From Rubrivivax sp. (GTDB lineage Bacteria > Pseudomonadota > Gammaproteobacteria > Burkholderiales > Burkholderiaceae_C): a stretch of DNA of 64,000 bases. The stretch spans positions 248,001-312,000 of the forward strand of contig JADJYX010000001.1 in NCBI GenBank assembly GCA_016719535.1, given 5' to 3'. Position 1 is the first letter of the stretch, and each line of letters starts with the position of its first letter. The position numbers were made by a program, and so were the translations under genes. The notes under the pieces are model-generated. The model saw nothing but the letters and a program-made list of their open reading frames with translations. It ran no database searches and had not been told where the DNA came from. Of the stretch, positions 47,693-55,695 are shown in pieces.

Positions 47693-48652
47693 ATGAGCAC
47701 GGCCTACGACCCCACCGCCAAGCAGAAGTCGCAGGCCAAGACGAGCCGCATCCCGATCAAGGTGGTGCCGGCCGAGGTGCTGAAGAAGCCTGCGTGGATC
47801 CGCGTCAAGGCCGGCAGCCCGAGCACGCGCTTCTACGAGATCAAGCAGATCCTGCGCGAGCACCAGCTGCACACGGTGTGCGAGGAAGCCAGCTGCCCGA
47901 ATATCGGCGAGTGCTTCGGCAAGGGCACGGCCACCTTCATGATCATGGGCGACAAGTGCACGCGGCGCTGCCCGTTCTGCGACGTCGGCCACGGCCGCCC
48001 CGACCCGCTGGACGCGGCCGAGCCGGAGAACCTGGCGAAGACGATCGCCGCGCTGAAGCTCAGATACGTCGTCATCACCAGCGTCGACCGCGACGACCTG
48101 CGCGACGGCGGCGCGGCGCACTTCGTCGACTGCATCCAGAAGGTGCGCGTGCTGTCGCCGGCGACGCGGATCGAGATCCTGACGCCCGACTTCCGCGGCC
48201 GCGACGACCGTGCGCTGGCCATCCTGAAGGCCGCGCCGCCGGACGTGATGAACCACAACCTCGAGACCATTCCGCGCCTGTACAAGGAGGCGCGGCCGGG
48301 CTCGGACTACCAGTTCTCCTTGAGCCTGCTGAAGAAGTTCAAGGACGAGGTGCCCGGCGTGCCCACCAAGAGCGGCCTGATGGTCGGCCTGGGCGAGACC
48401 GACGACGAGATCCTGGCGGTGATGCGCGACATGCGCGCGCACGGCATCGACATGCTGACCATCGGCCAGTATCTGGCGCCCAGCGGCCACCACCTGCCGG
48501 TGCGCCGCTACGTGCACCCCGATACCTTCGCGATGTTCGAGCGCGAGGCCCGCGCGATGGGCTTCAGCCATGCCGCGGTGGGTGCGATGGTGCGCAGCAG
48601 CTACCACGCGGACCAGCAGGCGCACGCGGCTGGGGTGACGGCCGCGTCGTGA
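47693..48652 (+). CDS. lipA: LipA, lipoyl synthase
   Basis: A 319-residue radical-SAM enzyme that inserts two sulfurs into octanoyl domains to make lipoate. The auxiliary cluster CEEASCPNIGEC and the SAM cluster CTRRCPFC are present, along with the C-terminal GAMVRSSYHAD, whose RSSY motif binds the auxiliary cluster. It completes the pathway begun by LipB. The length is normal. A poly-G tract starts right after the stop. Confidence 0.97.
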   Translation: MSTAYDPTAKQKSQAKTSRIPIKVVPAEVLKKPAWIRVKAGSPSTRFYEIKQILREHQLHTVCEEASCPNIGECFGKGTATFMIMGDKCTRRCPFCDVGHGRPDPLDAAEPENLAKTIAALKLRYVVITSVDRDDLRDGGAAHFVDCIQKVRVLSPATRIEILTPDFRGRDDRALAILKAAPPDVMNHNLETIPRLYKEARPGSDYQFSLSLLKKFKDEVPGVPTKSGLMVGLGETDDEILAVMRDMRAHGIDMLTIGQYLAPSGHHLPVRRYVHPDTFAMFEREARAMGFSHAAVGAMVRSSYHADQQAHAAGVTAAS

Positions 48653-48656
48653 CCGG

Positions 48657-48729
48657 CGGGGGGGGGGGCGCGGGGGGGGGGCGGGGGGGGGGGGGGGGCG
48701 GGGGGGTCCGGGGGGTGAGGGAGGGGACG
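48657..48729. other. Poly-G low-complexity tract
   Basis: About 73 bases are almost all G with scattered single C, T or A, the longest G runs being about 16. Nothing else in the window resembles it. A run of this kind is typical of base-calling failure or a poorly covered join, though a real G-quadruplex-prone spacer cannot be excluded. It sits between lipA and the candidate terminator at 48876. Confidence 0.85.
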
Positions 48730-48875
48730 TCCGCGGCCTGATCGCTCACCCGGCCTGGGGATTTTTCACCCCGCACCCGTGCTGCGCTGCGCAGACGCCC
48801 GCGCGCCGGCTGCCTACACTGCCCCTACCGCCCGACGCCCCGTGCCGAAGGCGGCGTCAGAAGCGACCCATTCAC

Positions 48876-48903
48876 CGGGGCCCCCAGCGGGCCCCGATTT
48901 TTT
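48876..48903 (+). terminator. Rho-independent terminator
   Basis: Perfect 8-bp stem CGGGGCCC/GGGCCCCG (48876-48883 and 48889-48896), loop CCAGC, then ATTTTTT. It points rightward and lies about 220 bases after lipA. The region 48740-48875 before it has no open reading frame that I accept. It may end lipA transcripts or an unannotated small RNA. Confidence 0.85.
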
Positions 48904-48910
48904 GGGGCGG

Positions 48911-49267
48911 TCAGCCCGCGGCCCTGGGCTCGAACTGGGCCCAGGCCTGCAGCGCCTCGGCGGCATACATCAGCGCCGGCCCGCCGCCCATGTAGACGGC
49001 GACATTGAGCGCCTCCTCGAACTCGGCCTGCGTGGCGCCCAGACGCCGCAGCGCCTTGACGTGAAAACCGATGCAGCCGGCACAGCGCTGGCTGACGCTG
49101 ATGCCCAGCGCGATCAGTTCCTTGTGCTTTTCGCTCAGCACGCCATCGGCCATCGCGCCGCCGGCCATCGCCGAAAAGCCCTGCATCGTGGCGGACTGGC
49201 TCTTGCGGTAGGGCGCCAGGCTCTGGTTGATGGCCTGTGTCAACGCGGGGTAGGAGGTGTCGCTCAT
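48911..49267 (-). CDS. Carboxymuconolactone decarboxylase/AhpD-like protein
   Basis: A 118-residue CMD-family protein. SVSQRCAGCIGFHVKALRRLG holds the CxxC-xxx-H triad of AhpD-type peroxidase reductants (split over 20 residues of helix). The rest of the fold, VLSEKHKELIALGISV and ALNVAVYMGGGPALMYAAEA, is complete. With the CxxCxxxH motif it is more likely a redox protein than a decarboxylase. The start is ATG 49267. It ends 8 bases from the hairpin terminator, which points the other way. Confidence 0.88.
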   Translation of the reverse strand: MSDTSYPALTQAINQSLAPYRKSQSATMQGFSAMAGGAMADGVLSEKHKELIALGISVSQRCAGCIGFHVKALRRLGATQAEFEEALNVAVYMGGGPALMYAAEALQAWAQFEPRAAG

Positions 49268-49393
49268 GGTCGTGGGTCGGGTGAGGTCTTCGATGCCCGA
49301 CAGGCTAACCCGTCGGCAAGGACATCGGGATGATGGCGATCAGTGCGTGCCGGTGCGCGGCATGATCCGGCCCGCCGGCCCCGCTCGAAGACC

Positions 49394-50998
49394 ATGCGCC
49401 CGCCCCGCCCCATCCTCCCCCTGTCCCTGCGGCGAGTGGCTGCGCTCGCGCTGCTGGTGTGCCTGCCGCTGCTGCAGGCCTGCGGCAGCCTGCCCCTCGA
49501 TGTGCCGCGACCGGTGTCGACCGCCTGGCCCGCACCGCAGGACAGCGCGCTCGGCCGGGCCTATGCCCCGCAGCTGGCGGCGCAGCCGGGGCTGTCGGGC
49601 CTGCATGCGCTGCCGGCCGGCATCGACGCCTTCGCCGCACGCGTGGGCCTGGCCGAGGCGGCCCTGCACACGCTGGATCTGCAGTACTACATCGTGCGCG
49701 ACGACACCAGCGCGCAGCTGCTGCTGGCGCGCGTGCTGGGCGCGGCGCAGCGCGGCGTGCGCGTGCGGCTGCTGGTCGACGACCTCGACGCGCAGGGCAA
49801 GGACCTCGACCTGGCCACGCTGGCGAGCTTCGCCCATGTCGAGGTGCGCGTCTTCAACCCCTTCGCCAGCCGAGGCGCCTTCGGCCTGCTGCATGTGCTC
49901 GAATACCTCGGCGACCCGCAGCGCCTGAACCGGCGCATGCACAACAAGCTGTGGATCGCCGACAACGCGATGGCGGTGGTCGGCGGTCGCAACCTGGGCG
50001 ACGAATATTTCGACGCCGGCGGCGAGGTCAATTTTGCCGACCTCGACCTGCTGGTCGCCGGCCCGGCGGTGGCCGAGGCTTCGCGCAGCTTCGACGCCTT
50101 CTGGAACAGCCGCTGGGCGCTGCCGATCCAGGCCTTTGCGCCGGCGCCGCCGTCCGCTGCCGACCGGGCCGATCTGCAGCAGCGGCTGCGCGCGCAGGCC
50201 GAGACCTTCCGCGGCACCGAATATGCGGCCGCGCTGCGCGAGGCGCGCCTGGCCAGCACCCTGCGCAACGGCCAGCTGCGGCTGCTGGCGGCACCGGTGA
50301 CGGTGGTCTTCGACGACCCGTCGAAGGTGGACGCACCCGACGAAGACCCCGTGCCCGCGTCGCTGTTCACGACGCGCATCCGGCCCTTGATGTCGGCGGC
50401 GCGTCGCGAGCTGATCCTGGTGTCGCCCTATTTCATCCCCACCGAGGCCGGCGTGGCCGGACTGGGCGCGCTGGTCAAGCGCGGCGTGCGCGTGCGTGTG
50501 CTGACCAATTCGCTCGCCTCGGCCGATGCGGTGCCGCTGGCGCATGCCGGCTATGCGCGCCGGCGCGCGCAGCTGGTGGATGCCGGCGTCGAACTGCACG
50601 AGATGCGGCCCGACCGCGCCGAGCTGCCGCGACGCCGCGCCGGCCGCTCGTCGGGCGCCTACCTGCACACCAAGGCCATCATCGTCGACCGCCGCCACGT
50701 GGTGGTGGGTTCGATGAACCTGGACCCGCGCTCGCGCCTTTCCAACACCGAACTCGGCCTGCTGGTCGACAGCCCCGAGCTCGCCGATGCGCTGGCCCGC
50801 CTGTTCGACGACGCGGTGCGGCCGGCCCGGGCCTTCGGCGTGGCCCGCGCCGAGCGCGGCAACCCGGCATCGCCGCTGCGCTGGACGACCGAGGACGAGG
50901 GCAGCCTGGTGCAGCACGACCACGAGCCGCTGACGACGCCGTGGCGGCGCGCGCTGTCGCGCCTGCTGCAGTGGATCGCGCCCGACGAGCTGCTGTAG
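49394..50998 (+). CDS. Phospholipase D/cardiolipin synthase-like lipoprotein
   Basis: A 534-residue protein with a lipoprotein signal (LLVCLPLLQACGS, lipobox LQAC). It has two HKD motifs: HNKLWIADNAMAVVGGRNLG and HTKAIIVDRRHVVVGSMNLD. The pair forms one phosphatidyl-transfer site. Cardiolipin synthase C-type proteins (ClsC/YmdC) have a similar layout but are usually not lipoproteins. It may make or remodel phospholipids in the envelope. ATG 49394 is chosen to give the signal peptide; an upstream in-frame start is at 49343. Confidence 0.88.
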   Translation: MRPPRPILPLSLRRVAALALLVCLPLLQACGSLPLDVPRPVSTAWPAPQDSALGRAYAPQLAAQPGLSGLHALPAGIDAFAARVGLAEAALHTLDLQYYIVRDDTSAQLLLARVLGAAQRGVRVRLLVDDLDAQGKDLDLATLASFAHVEVRVFNPFASRGAFGLLHVLEYLGDPQRLNRRMHNKLWIADNAMAVVGGRNLGDEYFDAGGEVNFADLDLLVAGPAVAEASRSFDAFWNSRWALPIQAFAPAPPSAADRADLQQRLRAQAETFRGTEYAAALREARLASTLRNGQLRLLAAPVTVVFDDPSKVDAPDEDPVPASLFTTRIRPLMSAARRELILVSPYFIPTEAGVAGLGALVKRGVRVRVLTNSLASADAVPLAHAGYARRRAQLVDAGVELHEMRPDRAELPRRRAGRSSGAYLHTKAIIVDRRHVVVGSMNLDPRSRLSNTELGLLVDSPELADALARLFDDAVRPARAFGVARAERGNPASPLRWTTEDEGSLVQHDHEPLTTPWRRALSRLLQWIAPDELL

Positions 50999-51025
50999 CC
51001 CGACCCGCCAGGCCGGTCAGGCCGG

Positions 51026-51537
51026 TCAGACCTCGGCGAGCAGCTTCTCGACCAGGCCGTGCAGCGCCGCGAAGTCGGGCTCGCCGACGTAGCGCTTGAC
51101 GATCGCGCCCTTCTTGTCGATCAGGAAGGTGGTGGGCGTGAGCTGGATGTCGCCGTAGGCCCTGGCGATGGCGCCGGTGTTGTCGATCACCACGCCGAAA
51201 GGCAGCTGGCGCGACTGCGCGAAGCTGGCCACATAGGCCGGCGGGTCGTAGCTCATGGCCACCGCCAGCGTCTCGTAGCCGCGCGGCTGGTATTTGCGGT
51301 GGTGTCGACGATCTGCGGCATTTCCTTGACGCAGGTGACGCAGCTGGTGGCCCAGAAGTTGACCAGCAGCACCTTGCCGCGCAGCGCCTGCGTACTGCCC
51401 TTGCTGCCGTCGAGCAGCGTGTAGGTGAAATCGGGCGCCGGGTCGCGGCTGCTGCAGGCGGGCAGCGCGGCCACGGCCGGGCCGGCCAGCCCGGCGAGCA
51501 GCAGCCGGCGACGTGCCAGACTCGGGGTTTTGGACAT
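51026..51537 (-). CDS. TlpA-like thiol-disulfide lipoprotein (one-base frameshift)
   Basis: A thioredoxin-fold lipoprotein. The signal ends ALPACSSRD (lipobox). The redox site is FWATSCVTCVKEMP with CVTC, shown in the first frame. Near 51295 one base is missing. KYQPRGYETLAVAMSYDPPA and the cis-Pro region LTPTTFLIDKKGAIVKRYVG continue in the other frame. Corrected length is 170 residues. It probably reduces or oxidises periplasmic thiols. The start ATG 51537 is divergent from the DUF4197 gene by 16 bases. Confidence 0.87.
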
Positions 51538-51553
51538 CCTCGGGAGCAGCAAC

Positions 51554-52232
51554 ATGCAACGACGACAGTTTACGCGCGCCACGCTCGCCGCCGCGGCGTG
51601 GGGCCTGCCGCTGGGCGCCCGCTCGGCCCTGGGCATGGACGACGCCGCGGCCGGTGTGCGCGCGGCGCTGCAGCGGGGTGCCGCATCGGCGGTCGACCTG
51701 CTCGGCCGCAACGACGGCTTTCTGGGCAACCCCCAAGGTGCGCATCCCCCTGCCCGGCATGCTTGAGGACGCCGCCAAGCTGCTGTCCAGGCTGGGGCAG
51801 AAGAAGCGCGTCGACGAACTGGTGACGGCGATGAACCGCGCGGCCGAGCAGGCCGTGCCCGAGGCGAAGGAGCTGCTGCTGGCCACCGTGGGCGCGTTGA
51901 GCGTGGAAGACGCGCTGTCGATCGTGCGCGGCGGCCCGACCTCGGTGACGGACTTCTTCGCGCGCAAGACGCGCGAACCGCTGGGCGTCAAGTTTCTGCC
52001 CATCGTCACGCGCGCCACCGAAAAGGTGCAGCTGGCCGAGCGCTACAACGCCTTCGCCTCGAAGGCCGCCGGGCTGGGCCTGCTCAAGGGCGAAGACGCC
52101 AACCTGCAGCAGCACGTCACCGCCAAGGCGCTGGACGGGCTGTACCTGATGATCGGCGAGGAGGAGCAGCGCATCCGCGCCGACCCGGTGAAGACCGGCA
52201 GCGAGATCCTGCGCAAGGTCTTCGCACGCTGA
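51554..52232 (+). CDS. DUF4197 secreted protein (one-base frameshift)
   Basis: A DUF4197 protein. It starts MQRRQFTRATLAAAAWGLP (Tat- or Sec-like signal) and LLGRNDGFLGNP. A run of five C at about 51731-51735 has one base too many, after which KVRIPLPGMLEDAAKLLSRL, ATVGALSVEDALSIVRGGPT and YNAFASKAAGLGLL follow in the next frame. Corrected length is 225 residues. The function is unknown. Homologues are predicted secreted proteins of Proteobacteria. Confidence 0.87.
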
Positions 52233-52251
52233 CCGCGCCAGGCGGCCGTGT

Positions 52252-54063
52252 TCAGGGCCCGACCAGCCGCACCTGCGCGCGCCCTTCGCGCTTGGCCGCC
52301 AGCAGCGCCTGGTCGGCCGCCTGCAGCAGCGCCTCGCCGCCGGCACCGGGGCGCGTGGAGTCGCACACGCCGGCGGTGAAGCTCAGGCCCGACAGCCGCC
52401 GGCCCTGGTGCTCGAACACCTGCGTGCGCCAGCGCTGCAGCAGCTGCCCGAGGTGGTGCGCCGCCGCCATCGCGGTGGTATGCGGCATCAGCAGGCAGAA
52501 CTCCTCGCCGCCATAGCGGCAGACCACGTCGCTGGCCCGGCTGTCGTCCTGCAGCAGCGCACCGAAGGCCACCAGCAGGTGGTCGCCGGCGTCGTGGCCG
52601 TGGCGGTCGTTGACGGCCTTGAAGTGGTCGAGGTCGATGATGGCCACCGCCATCGGCAGCGCCTCGCGCCGCGCCAGCGCCAGCATCGGCGGCAGCACAT
52701 CGGCCAGGTGGCGGCGGTTGAAGAGGCCGGTCAGCGGGTCGCGCGTGGCCTGTTCGCGCAGCGCGACCTGCAGCTGCTCGACCTCGTGCACCTTGCGCGA
52801 GAGCTGCTCGTTGATGGCCTGCAGCGCCGCGCGCGCGCTTTCGGTGTCGCGCCGGCGGGCCTCCTGCTCCTCCAGCCGGCGGTGCAGCCGCATCAGTTCG
52901 GTCTGCAGCAGCGCGGCCTGGGCGCGTGCACGCGAGGCCATCGACGAGCGCCTGGCCTGGCAGCGTTGCCAGGCGCGCAGCGCGGCCAGGGCTTCGTCCG
53001 GCCGGCCGGCGTGCTCGCACAGCTCCGACAGCAGGTGCAGGCCGCTGCAGCGCACGCGCATGCTCAGGCCGTCGTCGGTGCCGTCGTCGAGCAGGCGTTC
53101 GCGCAGCGGCTGCATCACCGCCAGCGCACCTTCGACCTCACCCTCGGCAGCCGCCAGCAGCGCACGAGCCTGCGCCATCTCGTGCGATTCGTCGGCGATC
53201 GGCTCGTGGTGCGACATCGCCGCGGCCGCCACCAGCTCGCGCCCCAGCGCCACCTCGCCGGCGCGCAGTGCAGCCACGGCGAGGACCTCGAAGCACGAGG
53301 CGTTGCGCCCGCGCCCCTGCTCGTCGGCCGGGATCGCGCGCACCGCCTGCAGGTCGGCCAGGGCCTCGCGTGCGCGGCCGAGTTCGGTCAGCGCGATCAC
53401 ACGGTTGATCAGCAGCGTCGCCAGCAGCCGCGGGTTGGCCAGGCGGCGGCAGCGCGCCAGGCCTTCGTCGACCTGGGCCAGCGCGGCCTCGGCGTCGCCG
53501 AGCTGCATCAGCTCGTTGGAGAGGTTGCAGTGCAGCACCACGTCGAAGCCCGGCGCGCGGCTGGGGCGTGCCTCGTGCAGCGCCGACACCATGTGGGCAA
53601 AGGCCTGTTCGGAGTCGCCCAGCGCCGAATGGCTGCCGGCGATGGCATTGAGCAGGACACCGCGCTGCTCGTGGCGCAGCACGCGCAGGCCCTCGTCGCG
53701 CAGTTGCTGCAGGTGCCGGTGCGCCTCCTGCAGCCGGCCCTGGCGCCACCAGGCGCGCGCGATGCCGGCCTCGAGCAGGATGGCGCCGGCACGGTCGCCC
53801 AGGCGCTCGAAATCCTCGCGCAGCGGTGCCAGCGTCGCCAGCGCCTCGGCCGGCGTCGACAGGTACAGCCGGTTGTAGCCCAGCACCAGCTGCGCCCAGG
53901 CCCGGGCCGGCGCATCACCCTGTTCGCGCGCGCGCGCCAGGGCCTGCCCGGCCAGTGCGACCGAGCGCGCACTGTCGGCCTGCAGCAGGGCCCAGGCCCG
54001 GCGCGCCCGCTGCAGCGCGGGGCTCGGGCGCGCGGCGGGCGAAGCACGCGAAGCGGCAACCAT
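52252..54063 (-). CDS. TPR-domain diguanylate cyclase
   Basis: A 603-residue cytoplasmic protein. Residues 1-about 380 are TPR-like helices (ARAWAQLVLGYNRLYLSTPA and many similar units). A coiled coil (about 385-440) links to a GGDEF domain with DPLTGLFNRRHLADVLP, the metal-binding IIDLDHFKAVNDRHGHDAGD and the active motif RYGGEEFCLL. It should make cyclic di-GMP in response to a protein or peptide bound by the TPR part. No membrane span is seen. The inhibitory RxxD site five residues before GGEEF is not evident. Confidence 0.93.
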   Translation of the reverse strand: MVAASRASPAARPSPALQRARRAWALLQADSARSVALAGQALARAREQGDAPARAWAQLVLGYNRLYLSTPAEALATLAPLREDFERLGDRAGAILLEAGIARAWWRQGRLQEAHRHLQQLRDEGLRVLRHEQRGVLLNAIAGSHSALGDSEQAFAHMVSALHEARPSRAPGFDVVLHCNLSNELMQLGDAEAALAQVDEGLARCRRLANPRLLATLLINRVIALTELGRAREALADLQAVRAIPADEQGRGRNASCFEVLAVAALRAGEVALGRELVAAAAMSHHEPIADESHEMAQARALLAAAEGEVEGALAVMQPLRERLLDDGTDDGLSMRVRCSGLHLLSELCEHAGRPDEALAALRAWQRCQARRSSMASRARAQAALLQTELMRLHRRLEEQEARRRDTESARAALQAINEQLSRKVHEVEQLQVALREQATRDPLTGLFNRRHLADVLPPMLALARREALPMAVAIIDLDHFKAVNDRHGHDAGDHLLVAFGALLQDDSRASDVVCRYGGEEFCLLMPHTTAMAAAHHLGQLLQRWRTQVFEHQGRRLSGLSFTAGVCDSTRPGAGGEALLQAADQALLAAKREGRAQVRLVGP

Positions 54064-54210
54064 GCCCGCATTATCGAAGCCCCCGCCCGCGGCCGACCCT
54101 GATGCACGCCGCCGCCGATTGCCCCCTACGATGCGCCGCCCGCAGGCGTGCCGCCGCCGCGCCCATCCTGGCGCGCCGTTGCAGCCGGGCCTGCGGCGAA
54201 AGGCCCCGCG

Positions 54211-55695
54211 ATGAGCGTGTTGCGCTACGTCTGCCTGTCCGACCTGCACCTGGGTGCGGACTACAGCCTGCTGACCGGGCGCCACGGCGGCCACGCCGAT
54301 CCCGGCAAGCCCGGCAAGTGCCTGCTCGCCCTCGGCGCGGCGGTGCGCCCGCTGTTGCGGCAACTGCCCGTCGACACACCGCCGACGCTGGTGCTGCTGG
54401 GCGACGTGCTCGACCTCGGCCTGTCGCCGATGGGTGACGTGGCGCAGGCCTTTCAGCACGTTGCCGAACAGGCCATGCTGGACGAGGCGGGCCGACCGCT
54501 GTTTGCGCCGCGCGTGCTCGTCGTGCCCGGCAACCACGACCACCACCTGTGGCGCCAGGCGCAGGACCATGGCTACCTGCAGGCGCTGCGCGGCGGGCGC
54601 ATCGAGCGCGACCTGGCCGACCTCACGCCGCCCTTCGCCGATGGCGCCGGCGCGCCGGTGGCCTGCCCGCTGCTCGACGCGCTGCTCGCCCAGGTGCCGG
54701 CGCTGCAGGGCAGCCACGCGCAGATCGTCTACCCCAACCTGGCGCTCGTCGACGACCGGCGCCAGCGCTGCGTGGTGCTGCACCACGGGCACTTCGTCGA
54801 TGCCGTCTACCGGCTGATGTCGACGATCAACGCGCTGATGGACCCCGACGCCCCGCCGCCGACGGTGGCCCAGCTCGAGCAGCAGAACGGCCCGTGGATC
54901 GACTTCCTGTGGTCCGACCTGGGCAGTGCCGGTGCCACCGGCCGCACGGCCACCACCTTGTACGAGGTGATGCGCGACGGTGGCGCGTCGCAGCAATACC
55001 TGGAAGGGCTGTCCGACCTGGTGCTGGACAAGCTGTCGTCGGGCCTGGGCCTGAGCGGCCGCATGACGGTGACGCAGGGCGTGGCGCTGGCGCCGCTGGT
55101 GCGTGCCGCCATCGACGCCACCGTGGGCCGCGGCGCGCAGTCGCAGCGCGACAGCTACCTCGACCTGATCACGCCCGCCGACGTGGCCGACCTGCGCTGG
55201 TACCTCGACGGCCCGCTGCGCCAGCAGCTCGAGGGCCATGGCCTCGACCCGTCGGCGCTGGACATGGCCTTCGTCTACGGCCATACGCACAAGCCGCTGC
55301 AGGACGAACTGCCGCTGCCCGGCGGCGGCCGGCCGGTGGCGGTATTCAACACCGGCGGCTGGGTGATGGACCAGCCGACGATGACGCGCACGCAGGGCGC
55401 GGCCGCGGTCTTCATCGACGACGCGCTCAACCTGGCCTCGCTGCGGCTGTTTACCGACCCGGTCGACGGCGTGATGGACCCGGTGCAGGCGGCCGGCACC
55501 GGCGGCGTGCGCGACCGCGCCAACCCGATGCTGGCCGCGCTGCACCAGGCCGTGCAGGCCACGCAGGCCGCCTGGGTGCCGTTCTCGCAGGCGGTGCAGC
55601 GCTCGACCGAGCACCGCGCGCAGGTGCTGCTGGAACGCTATTTCGACACCGACCCTGCCGGGACCGACACCGTCACCACGCCGGGCACGCCATGA
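54211..55695 (+). CDS. Calcineurin-like metallophosphoesterase
   Basis: A 494-residue protein with the metallophosphoesterase metal set: SDLHLG (Asp11, His13), LLGDVLDLG, VPGNHDHH, LHHGHFVD and YGHTHKP. It is much larger than the usual 250-300 residues because of a roughly 150-residue helical insert between HHGHFVD and YGHTH. The stop overlaps the GMC fusion start (ATGA), so the two are co-translated. The substrate is unknown. ATG 54211 is chosen over an upstream in-frame start at 54148 because it directly precedes the first beta strand. Confidence 0.88.
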   Translation: MSVLRYVCLSDLHLGADYSLLTGRHGGHADPGKPGKCLLALGAAVRPLLRQLPVDTPPTLVLLGDVLDLGLSPMGDVAQAFQHVAEQAMLDEAGRPLFAPRVLVVPGNHDHHLWRQAQDHGYLQALRGGRIERDLADLTPPFADGAGAPVACPLLDALLAQVPALQGSHAQIVYPNLALVDDRRQRCVVLHHGHFVDAVYRLMSTINALMDPDAPPPTVAQLEQQNGPWIDFLWSDLGSAGATGRTATTLYEVMRDGGASQQYLEGLSDLVLDKLSSGLGLSGRMTVTQGVALAPLVRAAIDATVGRGAQSQRDSYLDLITPADVADLRWYLDGPLRQQLEGHGLDPSALDMAFVYGHTHKPLQDELPLPGGGRPVAVFNTGGWVMDQPTMTRTQGAAAVFIDDALNLASLRLFTDPVDGVMDPVQAAGTGGVRDRANPMLAALHQAVQATQAAWVPFSQAVQRSTEHRAQVLLERYFDTDPAGTDTVTTPGTP

